NCBI RefSeq assembly: GCF_008923725.1
Contig: NZ_WBPF01000002.1
Coordinates: 1-64,000, forward strand
Direction of reading: 5' to 3'
DNA from: Bacillus sp. CH140a_4T
GTDB lineage: Bacteria > Bacillota > Bacilli > Bacillales > Bacillaceae_G
DNA length: 64,000 nt
The position numbers and the translations under genes were made by a program. Below are positions 49,528 to 58,741 of the stretch, piece after piece. A model generated the notes under the pieces. The model had not been told where the DNA came from, made no database searches, and saw nothing but the letters and a program-made list of their open reading frames with translations. Each line of letters begins with the position of its first letter. The stretch's first letter is position 1.

Positions 49528-50865
49528 CTACTCTGTTACCGTTTGTTTAATTTCATCTTCTTGTTCATGCTCTTTTGCTTTTTGAATTTCTATTCGTTTT
49601 ATATGATGTGAGTCTTTCGAAATAATTTTAAATTCATATCCTTCGGATTCAACAGACTGTCCTTCTTGCATATGATAATTCTGCATCATGACCCAACCAC
49701 CAATGGTGTCTACATCTTTATCGTCTAAATGTAAATCTAGTAAGTCATTTAATTCGCTTATTAATACTTTTCCATCTACAATCTTATGAGTTTCACTGAT
49801 ATGTTGGATTGGAGCATGTTCATCTTCATCATATTCATCTCGGATTTCTCCTACAATTTCTTCAAGAATATCCTCAATCGTTACAATACCTGCTGTTCCA
49901 CCATATTCATCATATAATACGGCTAATGGAATACGTCTCTTCTGCATTTCTAACATTAAATCATGAATTGGAATTGTCTCAATTACTTGAATAACTGGAC
50001 GTGTATACGGACGAATTGTATCAAATGATTCTGTACTCTTGTTTATATAACGAATAAAGAAGTCTTTTACATTCACCATACCGATAATTTCGTCTTTATC
50101 TTCTCCAAATACAGGATAACGCGTATATTTTTCACTTTGTATTGTATTAATATGTTCCTCTAGAGAATTATCTACGTGTAAACCAATAATTTCTGTACGG
50201 GGTACCATAATTTCTTTTGCAATACGATTATCAAATTCAAATATGTTATTTACATATTTATACTCTGCGTGATTAATTTCTCCACGCTCATAACTTTCTG
50301 AAAGGATAAGACGTAACTCTTCTTCTGAGTGAGCTACTTCATGTTCAGATACTGGTTTTAAACCAAATAATCCAGTTAACATCCTTGCAGATCCATTTAA
50401 TAATCGAATGAATGGATACATAATTTTATAGAACCAAATAAGTGGGGTAGAGAGTAATAATGTCACTTTTTCAGCTTTTTGAATCGCGAAAGTTTTTGGT
50501 GCCAATTCACCAACTACAACATGTAGATAAGTCATTAAAGTAAATGCAATTGCTAGAGATAAAATACCTGCAAGAGAGGAATTGATATCCCATCTTTCAA
50601 ATAAAGGATGTAACAATCTCTCAATCGTTGGTTCACCTAACCAGCCTAATCCCATTGCCGTGACTGTAATTCCTAATTGACACGCTGACAAATATTCATC
50701 TAAATTTGATGTTACTTTTTTAGCTGCTAAGGCACCCTTCTTACCTTCTAACACAAATTGATCCACTTTCGAACTTCTAATTTTTACAATCGCAAATTCG
50801 GCTGCTACGAAAAAGCCTGTAAAACCAATTAAAACTGCTACCAACACTAAATTTAATATTTCCAA
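49528..50865 (-). CDS. CNNM/CorC-type transporter with CBS domains (HlyC/CorC family)
   Basis: 445 residues. A DUF21/CNNM membrane domain with four helices spans ~1-200, two CBS domains ~215-335 (IMVPRTEIIGLHVD, then IPLAVLYDEYGGTAGIVTIE) and a CorC/HlyC C-terminal domain ~355-430. Homologues (MpfA/YhdP, YugS) export Mg2+ or other divalent cations. The MerR-type gene upstream on the same strand is the same pairing as yhdP-yhdQ in B. subtilis, which suggests a captured chromosomal segment. Confidence 0.88.
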   Translation of the reverse strand: MEILNLVLVAVLIGFTGFFVAAEFAIVKIRSSKVDQFVLEGKKGALAAKKVTSNLDEYLSACQLGITVTAMGLGWLGEPTIERLLHPLFERWDINSSLAGILSLAIAFTLMTYLHVVVGELAPKTFAIQKAEKVTLLLSTPLIWFYKIMYPFIRLLNGSARMLTGLFGLKPVSEHEVAHSEEELRLILSESYERGEINHAEYKYVNNIFEFDNRIAKEIMVPRTEIIGLHVDNSLEEHINTIQSEKYTRYPVFGEDKDEIIGMVNVKDFFIRYINKSTESFDTIRPYTRPVIQVIETIPIHDLMLEMQKRRIPLAVLYDEYGGTAGIVTIEDILEEIVGEIRDEYDEDEHAPIQHISETHKIVDGKVLISELNDLLDLHLDDKDVDTIGGWVMMQNYHMQEGQSVESEGYEFKIISKDSHHIKRIEIQKAKEHEQEDEIKQTVTE

Positions 50866-51027
50866 CTAATACCTTTAGTTTCGAAAAAACTAAAGGATCC
50901 ACCTCCTATAAAAAGCATTCTTATTTATATACTTTTAGTCTTCTTCATTTCCTTGGAAGAACATCGTTACATATTTTACCAGCTCCAGAACTTCCATCGG
51001 ATGAAAGAACATCGCTTCATTTCTCCT

Positions 51028-51447
51028 TTAACTTAAAAATAAAACAAGCGTTTGAATCAGTGTCGTTGCTTGACCGGATAATCCCTTCATATAAAGTTTC
51101 TTTTGTTCTTCTGTCAGATTATCCAATAGCGGCTTCAAATGCATTAATTCATGTTCTAATTGCTGAAGATGCCCCGACACATCATTCACTTGTTCTGCAA
51201 GTTTATGGTTTAATACTGTTTGATTTTGTTGATTATCTAATACTTTTCTAATCTCACTGAGTTGCATATTTAATTGTTTGCATTTTTCAATGAATTTCAA
51301 ACGATCCACTGCTGATTGATCGTAGTAACGATAATTTTTATTGGAACGTTTTGCTTTTAATAAGCCTAAATTCGTATAATAATCAATGGTTCTTTTCGAA
51401 ACCTGAGCCAGCTCTGCCACCTCTCCGATTCGATATCGGTTCCCAAT
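51028..51447 (-). CDS. MerR-family regulator with a non-standard start
   Basis: The MerR winged helix needs the upstream residues NRYRIGEVAELAQVSKRTID; the usual start codon choices (GTG at 51420) would cut into it. In frame upstream there is only ATT at 51447 (or ATC at 51450), about nine bases after AAGGGGTGA, before a TGA at 51454-51456. The remainder is a coiled-coil dimerisation helix (residues ~75-110) without the Cys pairs of metal-sensing CueR. 139 residues if ATT is used. Either a rare ATT start, as in infC, or a lost start codon. Confidence 0.7.
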   Translation of the reverse strand: MGNRYRIGEVAELAQVSKRTIDYYTNLGLLKAKRSNKNYRYYDQSAVDRLKFIEKCKQLNMQLSEIRKVLDNQQNQTVLNHKLAEQVNDVSGHLQQLEHELMHLKPLLDNLTEEQKKLYMKGLSGQATTLIQTLVLFLS

Positions 51448-51599
51448 GATCCGTCACCCCTTCACTTAAATTAGCTAAATAGTAGCATACAGAAAACCGT
51501 ACAGTCAAACGTTATAGTTTTTATTTTTCAAAAAAATTAATTCTGTTCAAAAAGTTGACATATTATCTCTTTTTTACATTAAACTGCCATATTCAATTA

Positions 51600-51970
51600 C
51601 TAGTGTACCAAACGTAATATGCTTTGAATAAGTCTTGTCTGCATTACATAGTAATGTACGAAGAATGCTATTAGTCCACCTAACATAATTCCTACTAGCA
51701 CATCGAATGGAAAGTGTACATCAATCCAAATTCTTGATACAGCACCCCCACTAGCTGCAATAATGCACAAGAATCCAAACTGTTTTCGATAGAACCAAAT
51801 GGTAACAGCAATTACCAAAGCACGCGCTATATGATTGCTAGGGAATGAGCTATTAGCTGTATATTCTAACAGTTGATTTACATCGTAAGAAATAAAGGGA
51901 CGATTTCGATAAAAAGAAATGAATACTTTTACTGATTACGACAGTTAAACCAGCTGCTAACAAGGCTTGA
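51600..51970 (-). pseudogene. Truncated, frameshifted PAP2-type phosphatase
   Basis: An open part of 72 residues carries the last PAP2 motif (SRIWIDVHFPFDVLVG). Upstream the frame with SSFPSNHIARA (second motif) and YRNRPFI (first motif) is present, but is broken by a frameshift near 51917 and has no start; it ends at about 51975 where a different sequence begins. The family dephosphorylates undecaprenyl pyrophosphate (BcrC/YwoA type). Not functional as it stands. Confidence 0.75.
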
Positions 51971-51982
51971 AAAACAATTTTT

Positions 51983-52222
51983 TTGTTTCTAGAACCCAAA
52001 AATAAAAAGAAACCTAGAATTAAAACAAAAGCTAGCGGAGATCCGGATTTTATTAGCTTTAATGTAATGGAAGATAAGTCCGCTGCAACGGATCCTACTC
52101 ATTTCTCTGGTGTATTAAGCGGCAATCGAACAAGTGTTGTATCTAAAAGATCTCTTTATATTGCCAACCCTAAGAATGCTACCTCTGAATTTACTGTAAT
52201 TGTATCTGCTATGGTTCAATAA
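51983..52222 (+). pseudogene. C-terminal fragment of an unrecognised secreted or coat-type protein
   Basis: The open frame begins in sequence antisense to the PAP2 remnant; only from about 52030 does it look protein-like (ASGDPDFISFNVMEDKSAAT, SLYIANPKNATSEFTVIVSA). It ends in TAA followed by a terminator at 52232-52268. No proper start. Probably the end of a chromosomal gene carried along. Confidence 0.5.
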
Positions 52223-52231
52223 GTAAAATCA

Positions 52232-52268
52232 GAAAAGAGACTATGAAATATTTTTTAGTCTCTTTTTT
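52232..52268 (+). terminator. Terminator fused to the truncated camelysin gene
   Basis: AAAAGAGACTA and TAGTCTCTTTTTT form the stem with T run. The camelysin-like reading frame begins immediately behind it. Confidence 0.8.
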
Positions 52269-52835
52269 GTCGGTTACTTCGTCGCTCTTGGTTTATCTTT
52301 AATTGGTGGGGGGACATATGCTTATTTTAGTGATCAAGTTGTGTCGAATAACACATTAGCCGCGGGGACATTAGATCTTACTATGCAGCCTACAACTTCT
52401 CTCAATTTAGATAATTTAAAACCGGGGGATAAAATTTTAAAAAAGTTCAATGTAAAAAATAGTGGTACGTTAGATATTAAAGATGTTCTAATGAAAGTAG
52501 ATTATACCGTGAACGATTTGAAACTAGATAATCAGGAAGATGATTTTGGTAAACATATTAAAGTACAATTTCTTTGGGATTGGGATCCAGCAAAAAGTCC
52601 TATATACGAAACAACTCTTGCAGAATTAAAATCACAAAATCCGGAAGTCGCGTCTCATAAAGTATTCCTTTCAAAATGGGCAGAGACGGGTGGATTAAAG
52701 GCTGGTAAGATGGATTGGTTCTGGATAAGGTTTATCTTTGAAGACAATAAAATGGACCAGAATATGTTCCAGGGAGATAGTATTGCGATGAAAATGGAGT
52801 TCCAAGCGAATCAAACAGACGGACAAGAAAGATAA
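52269..52835 (+). pseudogene. Camelysin/TasA-like protein lacking its start
   Basis: The frame reads VGYFVALGLSLIGGGTYAYF then NNTLAAGTLDLTMQP, the signal peptide and first motif of camelysin CalY/TasA (M73 family), a secreted, fibre-forming or metalloprotease-annotated protein. There is no ATG, GTG or TTG ahead of the signal peptide: the first ~10 residues are replaced by an unrelated terminator. Only GTG at 52341, inside the mature part, could start 165 residues without a signal. Deletion junction is near 52268. Mature part otherwise intact. Confidence 0.75.
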
Positions 52836-52862
52836 TATTGCAAGACCCATATATGGTACATC

Positions 52863-52903
52863 TAAGACTTCTAAGATATAATATTTTTATTTTAGAAGTC
52901 TTA
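52863..52903 (+). terminator. Terminator after the camelysin-like gene
   Basis: TAAGACTTCTAA and TTTAGAAGTCTTA form the stem, followed by CTTTAAT. Confidence 0.75.
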
Positions 52904-52932
52904 CTTTAATATTTAACACCGGGGTAATATTT

Positions 52933-52970
52933 GGGGTACAGCCAACATTTCGGAAATTTTGTACGCTAAG
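52933..52970 (+). mobile_element. Tn4430-type 38-bp terminal inverted repeat, internal copy
   Basis: Starts GGGGTACAGCCAACATTTCG and ends ACGCTAAG, 38 bp, rightward. With the inverted copy at 55226-55263 it brackets the sigma/DUF4179 genes as a 2.3-kb unit without a transposase. The five bases before it are TATTT, as before the copy at 43139. Confidence 0.8.
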
Positions 52971-53281
52971 CAAATTTTAACCTCAAAAAATTGGTTCCTG
53001 TACGATAAGAAACCGACTTTTTAGGCTGGTTTGTTTAACTATCACACCGTTTAAAAGAAAACTCTATAAAAATTCTTCTTCAATCTCCAATATCACCTTC
53101 CACTACAATATCTAATGGTTTTCTATCATATTTGAATAGATTTGACAGCAATATAATCCAGAGTAAAAATTAGCCTAATGAATAAATAAGAAAATAATAA
53201 AATTTTTTTTGAGAATAAACTCTTAGACAGTTCGTTGTACTTTATGAAAAAGCTTTTTCAATCACATAAGGAGAAAAGTAA

Positions 53282-53845
53282 ATGAAAAGTTCATCGACAA
53301 ACTTTATCAGTAGATTAAAAAAACAAAAAGAAGATGCACTCGAGTATATCATTGATGCATATATGCCACTCGTGAAAACCATTGTTACAAAAATTTTACA
53401 CAATATGAAGAAAACAGATGTTGATGAATGTATCAATGATGTTTTTCTAACTGTTTGGCAAAATGCTCATCAGTTTCAAGGTGATACACAAGACTTTAAA
53501 AAATGGATTGGCATGATTACGAAATACAGAGCAATTGATCGATACCGTCAAACTAAAAAGCAAGTCATACATGAACAACCGGACAAACCACTAGAACAGA
53601 AAGCAAGTGATTTACAAACTGAAGTAACTGTCTTGAAACGAGAAGAAAAAAATGCATTGTTATTTGCGATTAGTCAATTGAAGGAAATTGACCGCGATAT
53701 TTTTATAATGAAATATTATTTGGAGCTTTCAAATAGTGAAATTGCTGACAATCTAGGTCTATCGAAAGCTGCGGTCGATAATCGGTTGTATCGAGGTAAG
53801 AAAATACTAGCTACAAATACCAAGTTAAAGGAGTTATTTGCATGA
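53282..53845 (+). CDS. ECF-type RNA polymerase sigma factor
   Basis: 187 residues; AAGGAG before ATG. Region 2 (ALEYIIDAYMPLVKTIVTKI, then FKKWIGMITKYRAIDRYR) and region 4 (LKEIDRDIFIMKYYLELSNS and the HTH EIADNLGLSKAAVDNRLYRG) are both complete. It overlaps the next gene by four bases, and that gene looks like its membrane anti-sigma partner. The pair is framed by transposon ends, which makes it a mobile regulatory cassette. Confidence 0.88.
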   Translation: MKSSSTNFISRLKKQKEDALEYIIDAYMPLVKTIVTKILHNMKKTDVDECINDVFLTVWQNAHQFQGDTQDFKKWIGMITKYRAIDRYRQTKKQVIHEQPDKPLEQKASDLQTEVTVLKREEKNALLFAISQLKEIDRDIFIMKYYLELSNSEIADNLGLSKAAVDNRLYRGKKILATNTKLKELFA

Positions 53846-54861
53846 GTATGAAGGAATGGATAGATATGGATATCGATCAACTTGAGTTACTAGACGTAAC
53901 AGACATCGAAAAGACACGCGTCAAACAACATGTACTCAAAAAACGCAAAAAAGCACCGATTTGGCGTAATATTGCCGTCGCTGCTGTTATTGTTGGAGCA
54001 AGTACAGCAACAGGTTTTGCATTTCCGTCTCTTGCAGCACAAATTCCGTTTATGGATCATGTCATTAATTATTTTAATGACGAAGAGCAACACTATAAAA
54101 ATTTCGAGGCCTTCTCTACTGATATTGGTCTTGCACAGACGAGTAATGGTACTACGGTCATGATTGATAATGCCGTATATGATGGGACGAATATTACAGT
54201 ATCCTATGCAATTGAAACCGAGCATCCATTTGGTGAAAATCTCGATACACTTGCACCTCACTGGTTTGATGTAAAGGGGTCAATAGCAAGTGGTGGTACG
54301 GGTAAAATTACAAAAATTAGCAATACTCGTTATGTTGGGATTGCGACACTTACACCTCACTTCAAAGATGATGTATATCCAGAAACGGTACAGGTAACTT
54401 GGGAGCCTACAACATTTACGAATCATGAAGGAGTAGAAGTAAAAGGTGATTGGTCATTCGACTTTTCATTAGATCGTTTAGAAGGAGATATACAGCTCGT
54501 GAATGAAACTGTACAGAGGAAAGATATGAATTTTACCTTAAAATCGGTTGAATTCACGGATGTTTCGACAGTTATTGCCTATGAGCAAGTCGTGACAGAC
54601 GAACTCCTTGAACAATGGCCAAGTGTAACACCAGTATTTCGAGTTTCAGATGATCTCGGCCATGTGTACATGAATGGCACCGGTGGTGGTGGCGTTTCAA
54701 CTGATAATGGGAAAAACTTTGAAGGAACGACAGCATTCGGTCCAATCCAAGAAGGTGCTAGTCAGCTTATTATCCAACCGGTTGAAATCGCAAGTCTTAT
54801 GTCTGGTCAAGGTCACACCGAAATCGAACTCGATCCGGTTGTCATTGAGTTGAAAAAATAA
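53842..54861 (+). CDS. DUF4179 membrane protein, probable anti-sigma factor
   Basis: 339 residues; ATG overlaps the sigma gene stop (ATGA). About 40 cytoplasmic residues, one helix (IAVAAVIVGASTATGFAF, about 43-61), then a DUF4179 domain and a C-terminal DUF5643-like beta domain outside. This is the common layout of sigma/anti-sigma pairs in B. cereus-group bacteria: the protein holds the sigma factor at the membrane until a signal frees it. The signal is unknown. Confidence 0.85.
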   Translation: MSMKEWIDMDIDQLELLDVTDIEKTRVKQHVLKKRKKAPIWRNIAVAAVIVGASTATGFAFPSLAAQIPFMDHVINYFNDEEQHYKNFEAFSTDIGLAQTSNGTTVMIDNAVYDGTNITVSYAIETEHPFGENLDTLAPHWFDVKGSIASGGTGKITKISNTRYVGIATLTPHFKDDVYPETVQVTWEPTTFTNHEGVEVKGDWSFDFSLDRLEGDIQLVNETVQRKDMNFTLKSVEFTDVSTVIAYEQVVTDELLEQWPSVTPVFRVSDDLGHVYMNGTGGGGVSTDNGKNFEGTTAFGPIQEGASQLIIQPVEIASLMSGQGHTEIELDPVVIELKK

Positions 54862-55398
54862 AATTGATATCCTCTGTAGAAGTTGATTAGTTGTCAAGTT
54901 TTACAGGGGTGTATTTTTATGGACTTTAAAGGTTTAAGCCATTAGATTCTTTTTGACTAAGAATATAGTTAAAGAATGCTGTTCCGTTTACTTAAATACA
55001 CTTTTTCATAATCTCTTATTTATCTTAACGTAAATATCCATTTTCTCTTTCTGAAAAAGATACCATAAACGAACTTTATTTACATCTATCAAAACTGACT
55101 GAAATATGTTTGAAACCTAGTTCCAAAACTCATTACCAAAAACAAAGTACCAAACTAAACAACAAATACCGTTTAAGGAACCTTCTTAACGTACGGAAAA
55201 ATCAAGTTTTTTAAATGGAAAATTCCTTAGCGTACGAAATTTGCGTTATGTTGGCGGGACGCCATATAGAATAAATATTTTTATAATTGATTTAATACTC
55301 ACCTTTATGTAAGTACTTGTACTAAAAGTGCATACTTACATATTTACAGTGTTCACTTTATTATCAAGATATAAATAATACTTAAGGAGGACAAATCT
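54862..55398. other. Non-coding stretch holding a transposon end and an operator-like repeat
   Basis: No gene. It contains the inverted transposon end (55226-55263) and TATGTAAGTACTTG...GTGCATACTTACATA (about 55308-55343), an inverted repeat like those bound by MarR/DUF24 (HxlR-type) redox regulators, just before the reductase gene. Confidence 0.55.
55226..55263 (-). mobile_element. Tn4430-type 38-bp terminal inverted repeat, right end
   Basis: On the minus strand it begins GGCGTCCCGCCAACAT and ends ACGCTAAG (38 bp), with changes in the outermost bases compared with GGGG. It can pair with either the end at 52933 or the one at 43139. Flanking five bases (ATATA) do not match TATTT, so no target duplication is kept. 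Confidence 0.75.
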
Positions 55399-55959
55399 TT
55401 GAAAACTCTTGTCATTGTAACACATCCCAGCATAGAAACTTCCGTCATTAATAAGCGGTGGATAGAAGAACTGAAAAAATATCCGGAAAAGTATACTGTT
55501 CACGAATTGTCTAAGGTTTACCCTGATGGAAACATAGATGTGCAAAAAGAACAAAAAATGGTTGAATCACATGGTAATCTGATTTTGCAGTTCCCTATAC
55601 ATTGGTTTAATTGTCCGCCTCTCCTTAAAAAATGGCTTGACGATGTTTTAACTTATGGATGGGCTTATGGTTCAAATGGAGGGGATAAATTAAAGAATCG
55701 CAAAGTTGCTTTAGGTGTAACTGCAGGAATCAAAAAAGAAGATTATAGTAAAAATGGAAGATATCAGTATACACTTGAACAAATATTAGTTCCATTTAAA
55801 ACGACATTCCTGTATTGTAATGCAGATTATCGTTCGTACTTTGCGTTTTATGGTAAAGAAAATAAGCCGGGTGGAAACGAAGAAGAAGAAAATGAGCCTG
55901 GTACAAGCGAATTGGAAAAAAGCGCTCAAGATTATTTGAATTTTGTTGAAAACCTGTAA
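55399..55959 (+). CDS. NAD(P)H-quinone reductase, flavodoxin-like (KefF/MdaB type)
   Basis: 186 residues from TTG at 55399 (AAGGAGG upstream). Flavodoxin-2 fold: VIVTHPSIETSVINKRW at the start, NLILQFPIHWFNCPPLLKKW as FMN/substrate motif, VLTYGWAYG next. Such FMN enzymes reduce quinones by two electrons and protect from thiol-reactive compounds. The C-terminal tail is unusually acidic. The palindrome upstream suggests control by a redox regulator coded elsewhere. Confidence 0.85.
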   Translation: MKTLVIVTHPSIETSVINKRWIEELKKYPEKYTVHELSKVYPDGNIDVQKEQKMVESHGNLILQFPIHWFNCPPLLKKWLDDVLTYGWAYGSNGGDKLKNRKVALGVTAGIKKEDYSKNGRYQYTLEQILVPFKTTFLYCNADYRSYFAFYGKENKPGGNEEEENEPGTSELEKSAQDYLNFVENL

Positions 55960-55983
55960 TAGGTAGCTTTATAAAAGCTATAA

Positions 55984-56020
55984 AAAAGAAGTATCTCCTT
56001 CTTGAGGAGATACTTCTTTT
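55984..56020 (+). terminator. Terminator of the reductase gene
   Basis: AAAAGAAGTATCTCC and GGAGATACTTCTTTT are perfect 15-bp arms around seven bases. Confidence 0.85.
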
Positions 56021-56827
56021 GATTTAAACAAAATACTAGCTACCGCTGTACATTCTCCATAGCGGATGCTTTTTTTCTTTGTTATATAAAATTTATATAA
56101 TAAATAAGAAATTAACTAAGCGGACAATTGAACACTGAACTCATCATACCTCACATATTGATTCATAACTAATAAATGTTTGTTTAATTTTCCTACACCT
56201 AATTTCTTCATCTCATAAATAAAAAAGATAAGAACCCCCCATTTATATATATTCAAGAATTATAGTTAGTTACAATATGAACTTCATTTTATTATAGTTA
56301 ATGGATACTAAATATAAAGATACATCTTTCTGTAAGAATCCTACATTCTTCTCTATTTACCTAAACCTATATTTTTACTAATTTATTATAATATCGACAT
56401 TGATTTAAAGTGGTTTATATAAAATAAATAAGTGAGATTTTTAGGAAGAGAAGATGGAATTTCACTATCATTTATAAATTCACATAATTTTCAAATATTA
56501 AAAATCCGAATGTTAATATTTGTTATATAATGAAATCAAGCCATATGTAAGATAGTTTCCCCGTTACGAGTAATGAGATAGTTTGATTCATCTTTTATAC
56601 ATTATCTGAAAAAGAACTTGTAGGAATCCCTCAAGTTCTTTTTGTTGAATAAATAATTTTCAATGATTCTAAGATACTAAAACTGTATAAGGTGCTGCAT
56701 AGACTATTCTCCCAAGGAGGAAGAAATGTAGTTATATTATATTTTAAATGACAATGAATCAAATAGTTCATAAATAATATGTATTTATAATGATATTCCA
56801 GATAAATATTCTAAATCGATAATATTT
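56021..56827. other. Non-coding stretch left of the defence-like island
   Basis: Very AT-rich, with no ORF that I can support. A short hairpin (AGCTACCGCT...AGCGGATGCT) lies at about 56038-56072 and a terminator-shaped stem AAAAAGAACTTG/CAAGTTCTTTTT at 56609-56643. Confidence 0.45.
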
Positions 56828-57805
56828 TTATCTTAAATATGGCAGTATATGTTGTTCGTATAGTGACTTTACAACTTCAGCATATTTCATACTTTTAGTG
56901 TTAGGCGAAAACATGTTCATAGGCATTGATAAAGAAAGATTGTACTCCTGATCTATCTCTACATTTACTGAGCCATTCATACTATTATCATTACTGCTGT
57001 CCACGTACCGACCAACTGAAAACTGGATTTGTTTGATTGAACTAAATAAGCTTCCTAACCATATTTTTAAGTTACCGTAATTTTGACCATTCAAATAAAA
57101 TGAATATATAACCTTATCATTTGTTATATTTTTCTTTTGATAAATAAATGTTGAATTTTGACTTTGTAAAATATTTAAAATATCATCTAAGCCATTGATA
57201 ATAAGATTAAAGTTTTCTTCGATAAAATAATTTTTTTCTAAATCTGTTGGTGGGCTTAATCTAGGAACCGTCACATCATTTAAAACAGGTCCAGTAGAAT
57301 TATCCTGTGCTTTAGGTTTTCGTAGTTTTTTTTCGCCAATAGGACCTAAATCGAACATCGGAACTTTTTGTAATCGATAAATCAATTCTTCAAACTTATT
57401 ATCAAATTCTGCTGAATTTGAAAAATCTATATAATTTATTCCCTGCAAATGAAATGGAATAACTTTTTGAAGAACAGCAGGTTGACGAGTTAAAATGATT
57501 AATTTATCAAGATGTTGCTGAATAATAGGCAATGAAAGAATTGTTTCAAATCCCACTCCGCCTGCAAATCCATCAGCTTTGACTGTATATTTTTCAGTTA
57601 ATACCATTATAATATAATCATCATCTCGCATATGTTCTACCATCATTTGATTTAAATTGACTGTTGAAGTAGATGTAATACCTCGATCGAAATTCGCATC
57701 ATAACCTTCCGAACGAAGTTTTCTTACCAACTCTAATACCCATAGTTTGTGTTCTTCTGAATCCCAACTATAACTAACAAAAACTTTTTCAGGACTATTA
57801 TGCAT
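56828..57805 (-). CDS. SEFIR (TIR-like) domain protein
   Basis: 325 residues. Residues ~6-150 are a SEFIR domain: VFVSYSWDSEEHKLWVLELV, LRSEGYDANFDRG, then DDYIIMVLTEKY. The middle (~155-200) is a Pro/Lys-rich linker, and the C-terminal ~120 residues are a separate mixed domain with no family I can name. Bacterial TIR/SEFIR proteins often act in anti-phage systems as NAD-directed effectors or signalling adaptors. Its start overlaps the end of the upstream 58307 gene by eight bases, so the two are a unit. No ATPase or nuclease is attached. Confidence 0.8.
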   Translation of the reverse strand: MHNSPEKVFVSYSWDSEEHKLWVLELVRKLRSEGYDANFDRGITSTSTVNLNQMMVEHMRDDDYIIMVLTEKYTVKADGFAGGVGFETILSLPIIQQHLDKLIILTRQPAVLQKVIPFHLQGINYIDFSNSAEFDNKFEELIYRLQKVPMFDLGPIGEKKLRKPKAQDNSTGPVLNDVTVPRLSPPTDLEKNYFIEENFNLIINGLDDILNILQSQNSTFIYQKKNITNDKVIYSFYLNGQNYGNLKIWLGSLFSSIKQIQFSVGRYVDSSNDNSMNGSVNVEIDQEYNLSLSMPMNMFSPNTKSMKYAEVVKSLYEQHILPYLR

Positions 57806-58307
57806 TTAAACCCTTCTCCCTTTTCATAATTGATACAATTTCGATTTGCTGACTTCCTAAGTAAAGAAATTCCGGTCCTTTTTCTTCATTAAAATACTCA
57901 ATATTCATAAAAACAGGTCTTAATGGAATTGGTTCATTTACAAAAGATATGGTCCCCACTATCTCATTAAGAAGATCAAAAATGACTGTTAAATCTAATA
58001 TTTGTTTGAACCTATAATTTGATCCTGTTGGTAGATACTTGTTACAAAACGATGACCATAATTTAGCGTAGATAGTAAATGACTGGTTATTATAATAAAC
58101 TTTTTCATATTCATATGAACCAACGATTTCATATTGTTCAATAGAACCTTTTTGAAACATAATAAAGTCCCCTGATATATAACGATTATTAATTGCAATT
58201 ACTAATTTTAATTCGTTCTTATCCCTTGTTATATGTTCTAATAACCCATTGTAATGCAATTTCTTTAAAAGGTAATCCATAGCTTGTGCCTCTTGTATTG
58301 AGTACAT
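57798..58307 (-). CDS. Partner protein of the SEFIR gene, unknown
   Basis: 169 residues from ATG at 58307 (AGGAGG upstream; an earlier in-frame start overlaps this site). Mostly beta with a helical start (QEAQAMDYLLKKLHYNGLLE); no membrane segment. Unrecognised. It overlaps the SEFIR gene by eight bases. It may be a sensor, inhibitor or second half of a two-gene defence system; that is inference from position. Confidence 0.6.
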   Translation of the reverse strand: MYSIQEAQAMDYLLKKLHYNGLLEHITRDKNELKLVIAINNRYISGDFIMFQKGSIEQYEIVGSYEYEKVYYNNQSFTIYAKLWSSFCNKYLPTGSNYRFKQILDLTVIFDLLNEIVGTISFVNEPIPLRPVFMNIEYFNEEKGPEFLYLGSQQIEIVSIMKREKGLNA

Positions 58308-58741
58308 ACCAGAGCCTCCTAACAATTAAAATACTAATTCAAACTTCATCTGTGCCAGTAATTTCTTCTTTTTTCTTAATAATACCAATACTTAGATATT
58401 CTTACTTGTATTATATAGAATAGAAAGAAAAGATGTGGTGAAATAACATTTTTTAACACCTTGTTTTTCATATAACTTATTTATATTTTCATTATAAAAA
58501 GTACAATCTTTATAACGTGTTTAATATTTTTAAATTAAATGTTATTTTAATAAAATATATAGAATATTAAACTCATGAAACCCAGTAATATCATACACAT
58601 ATGCTGATATCACTGGGTTTTTATTTGGATATTTAATGACGTATTTAACAGATTATAAAAAGATATAAACTTATTTTTACTTTTTACATATGAACTATCA
58701 TTTATATAGGTTTACTTTTATAAACATTACCATTTTGAAGG
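58308..58741. other. Intergenic region between the SEFIR pair and the DGQHR pair
   Basis: No gene. AAACCCAGTAATATCA and TGATATCACTGGGTTT (58578-58620) form a hairpin with one mismatch that can terminate in either direction, so the two gene pairs are probably separate transcripts. Confidence 0.6.

Noticed and set aside
43134-52932. TATTT before both right-facing transposon ends as a target-site duplication of one element
   Set aside because: A duplication should lie on the outer sides of opposite ends; here both are on the left side of ends with the same direction, so AT-rich chance is as likely.
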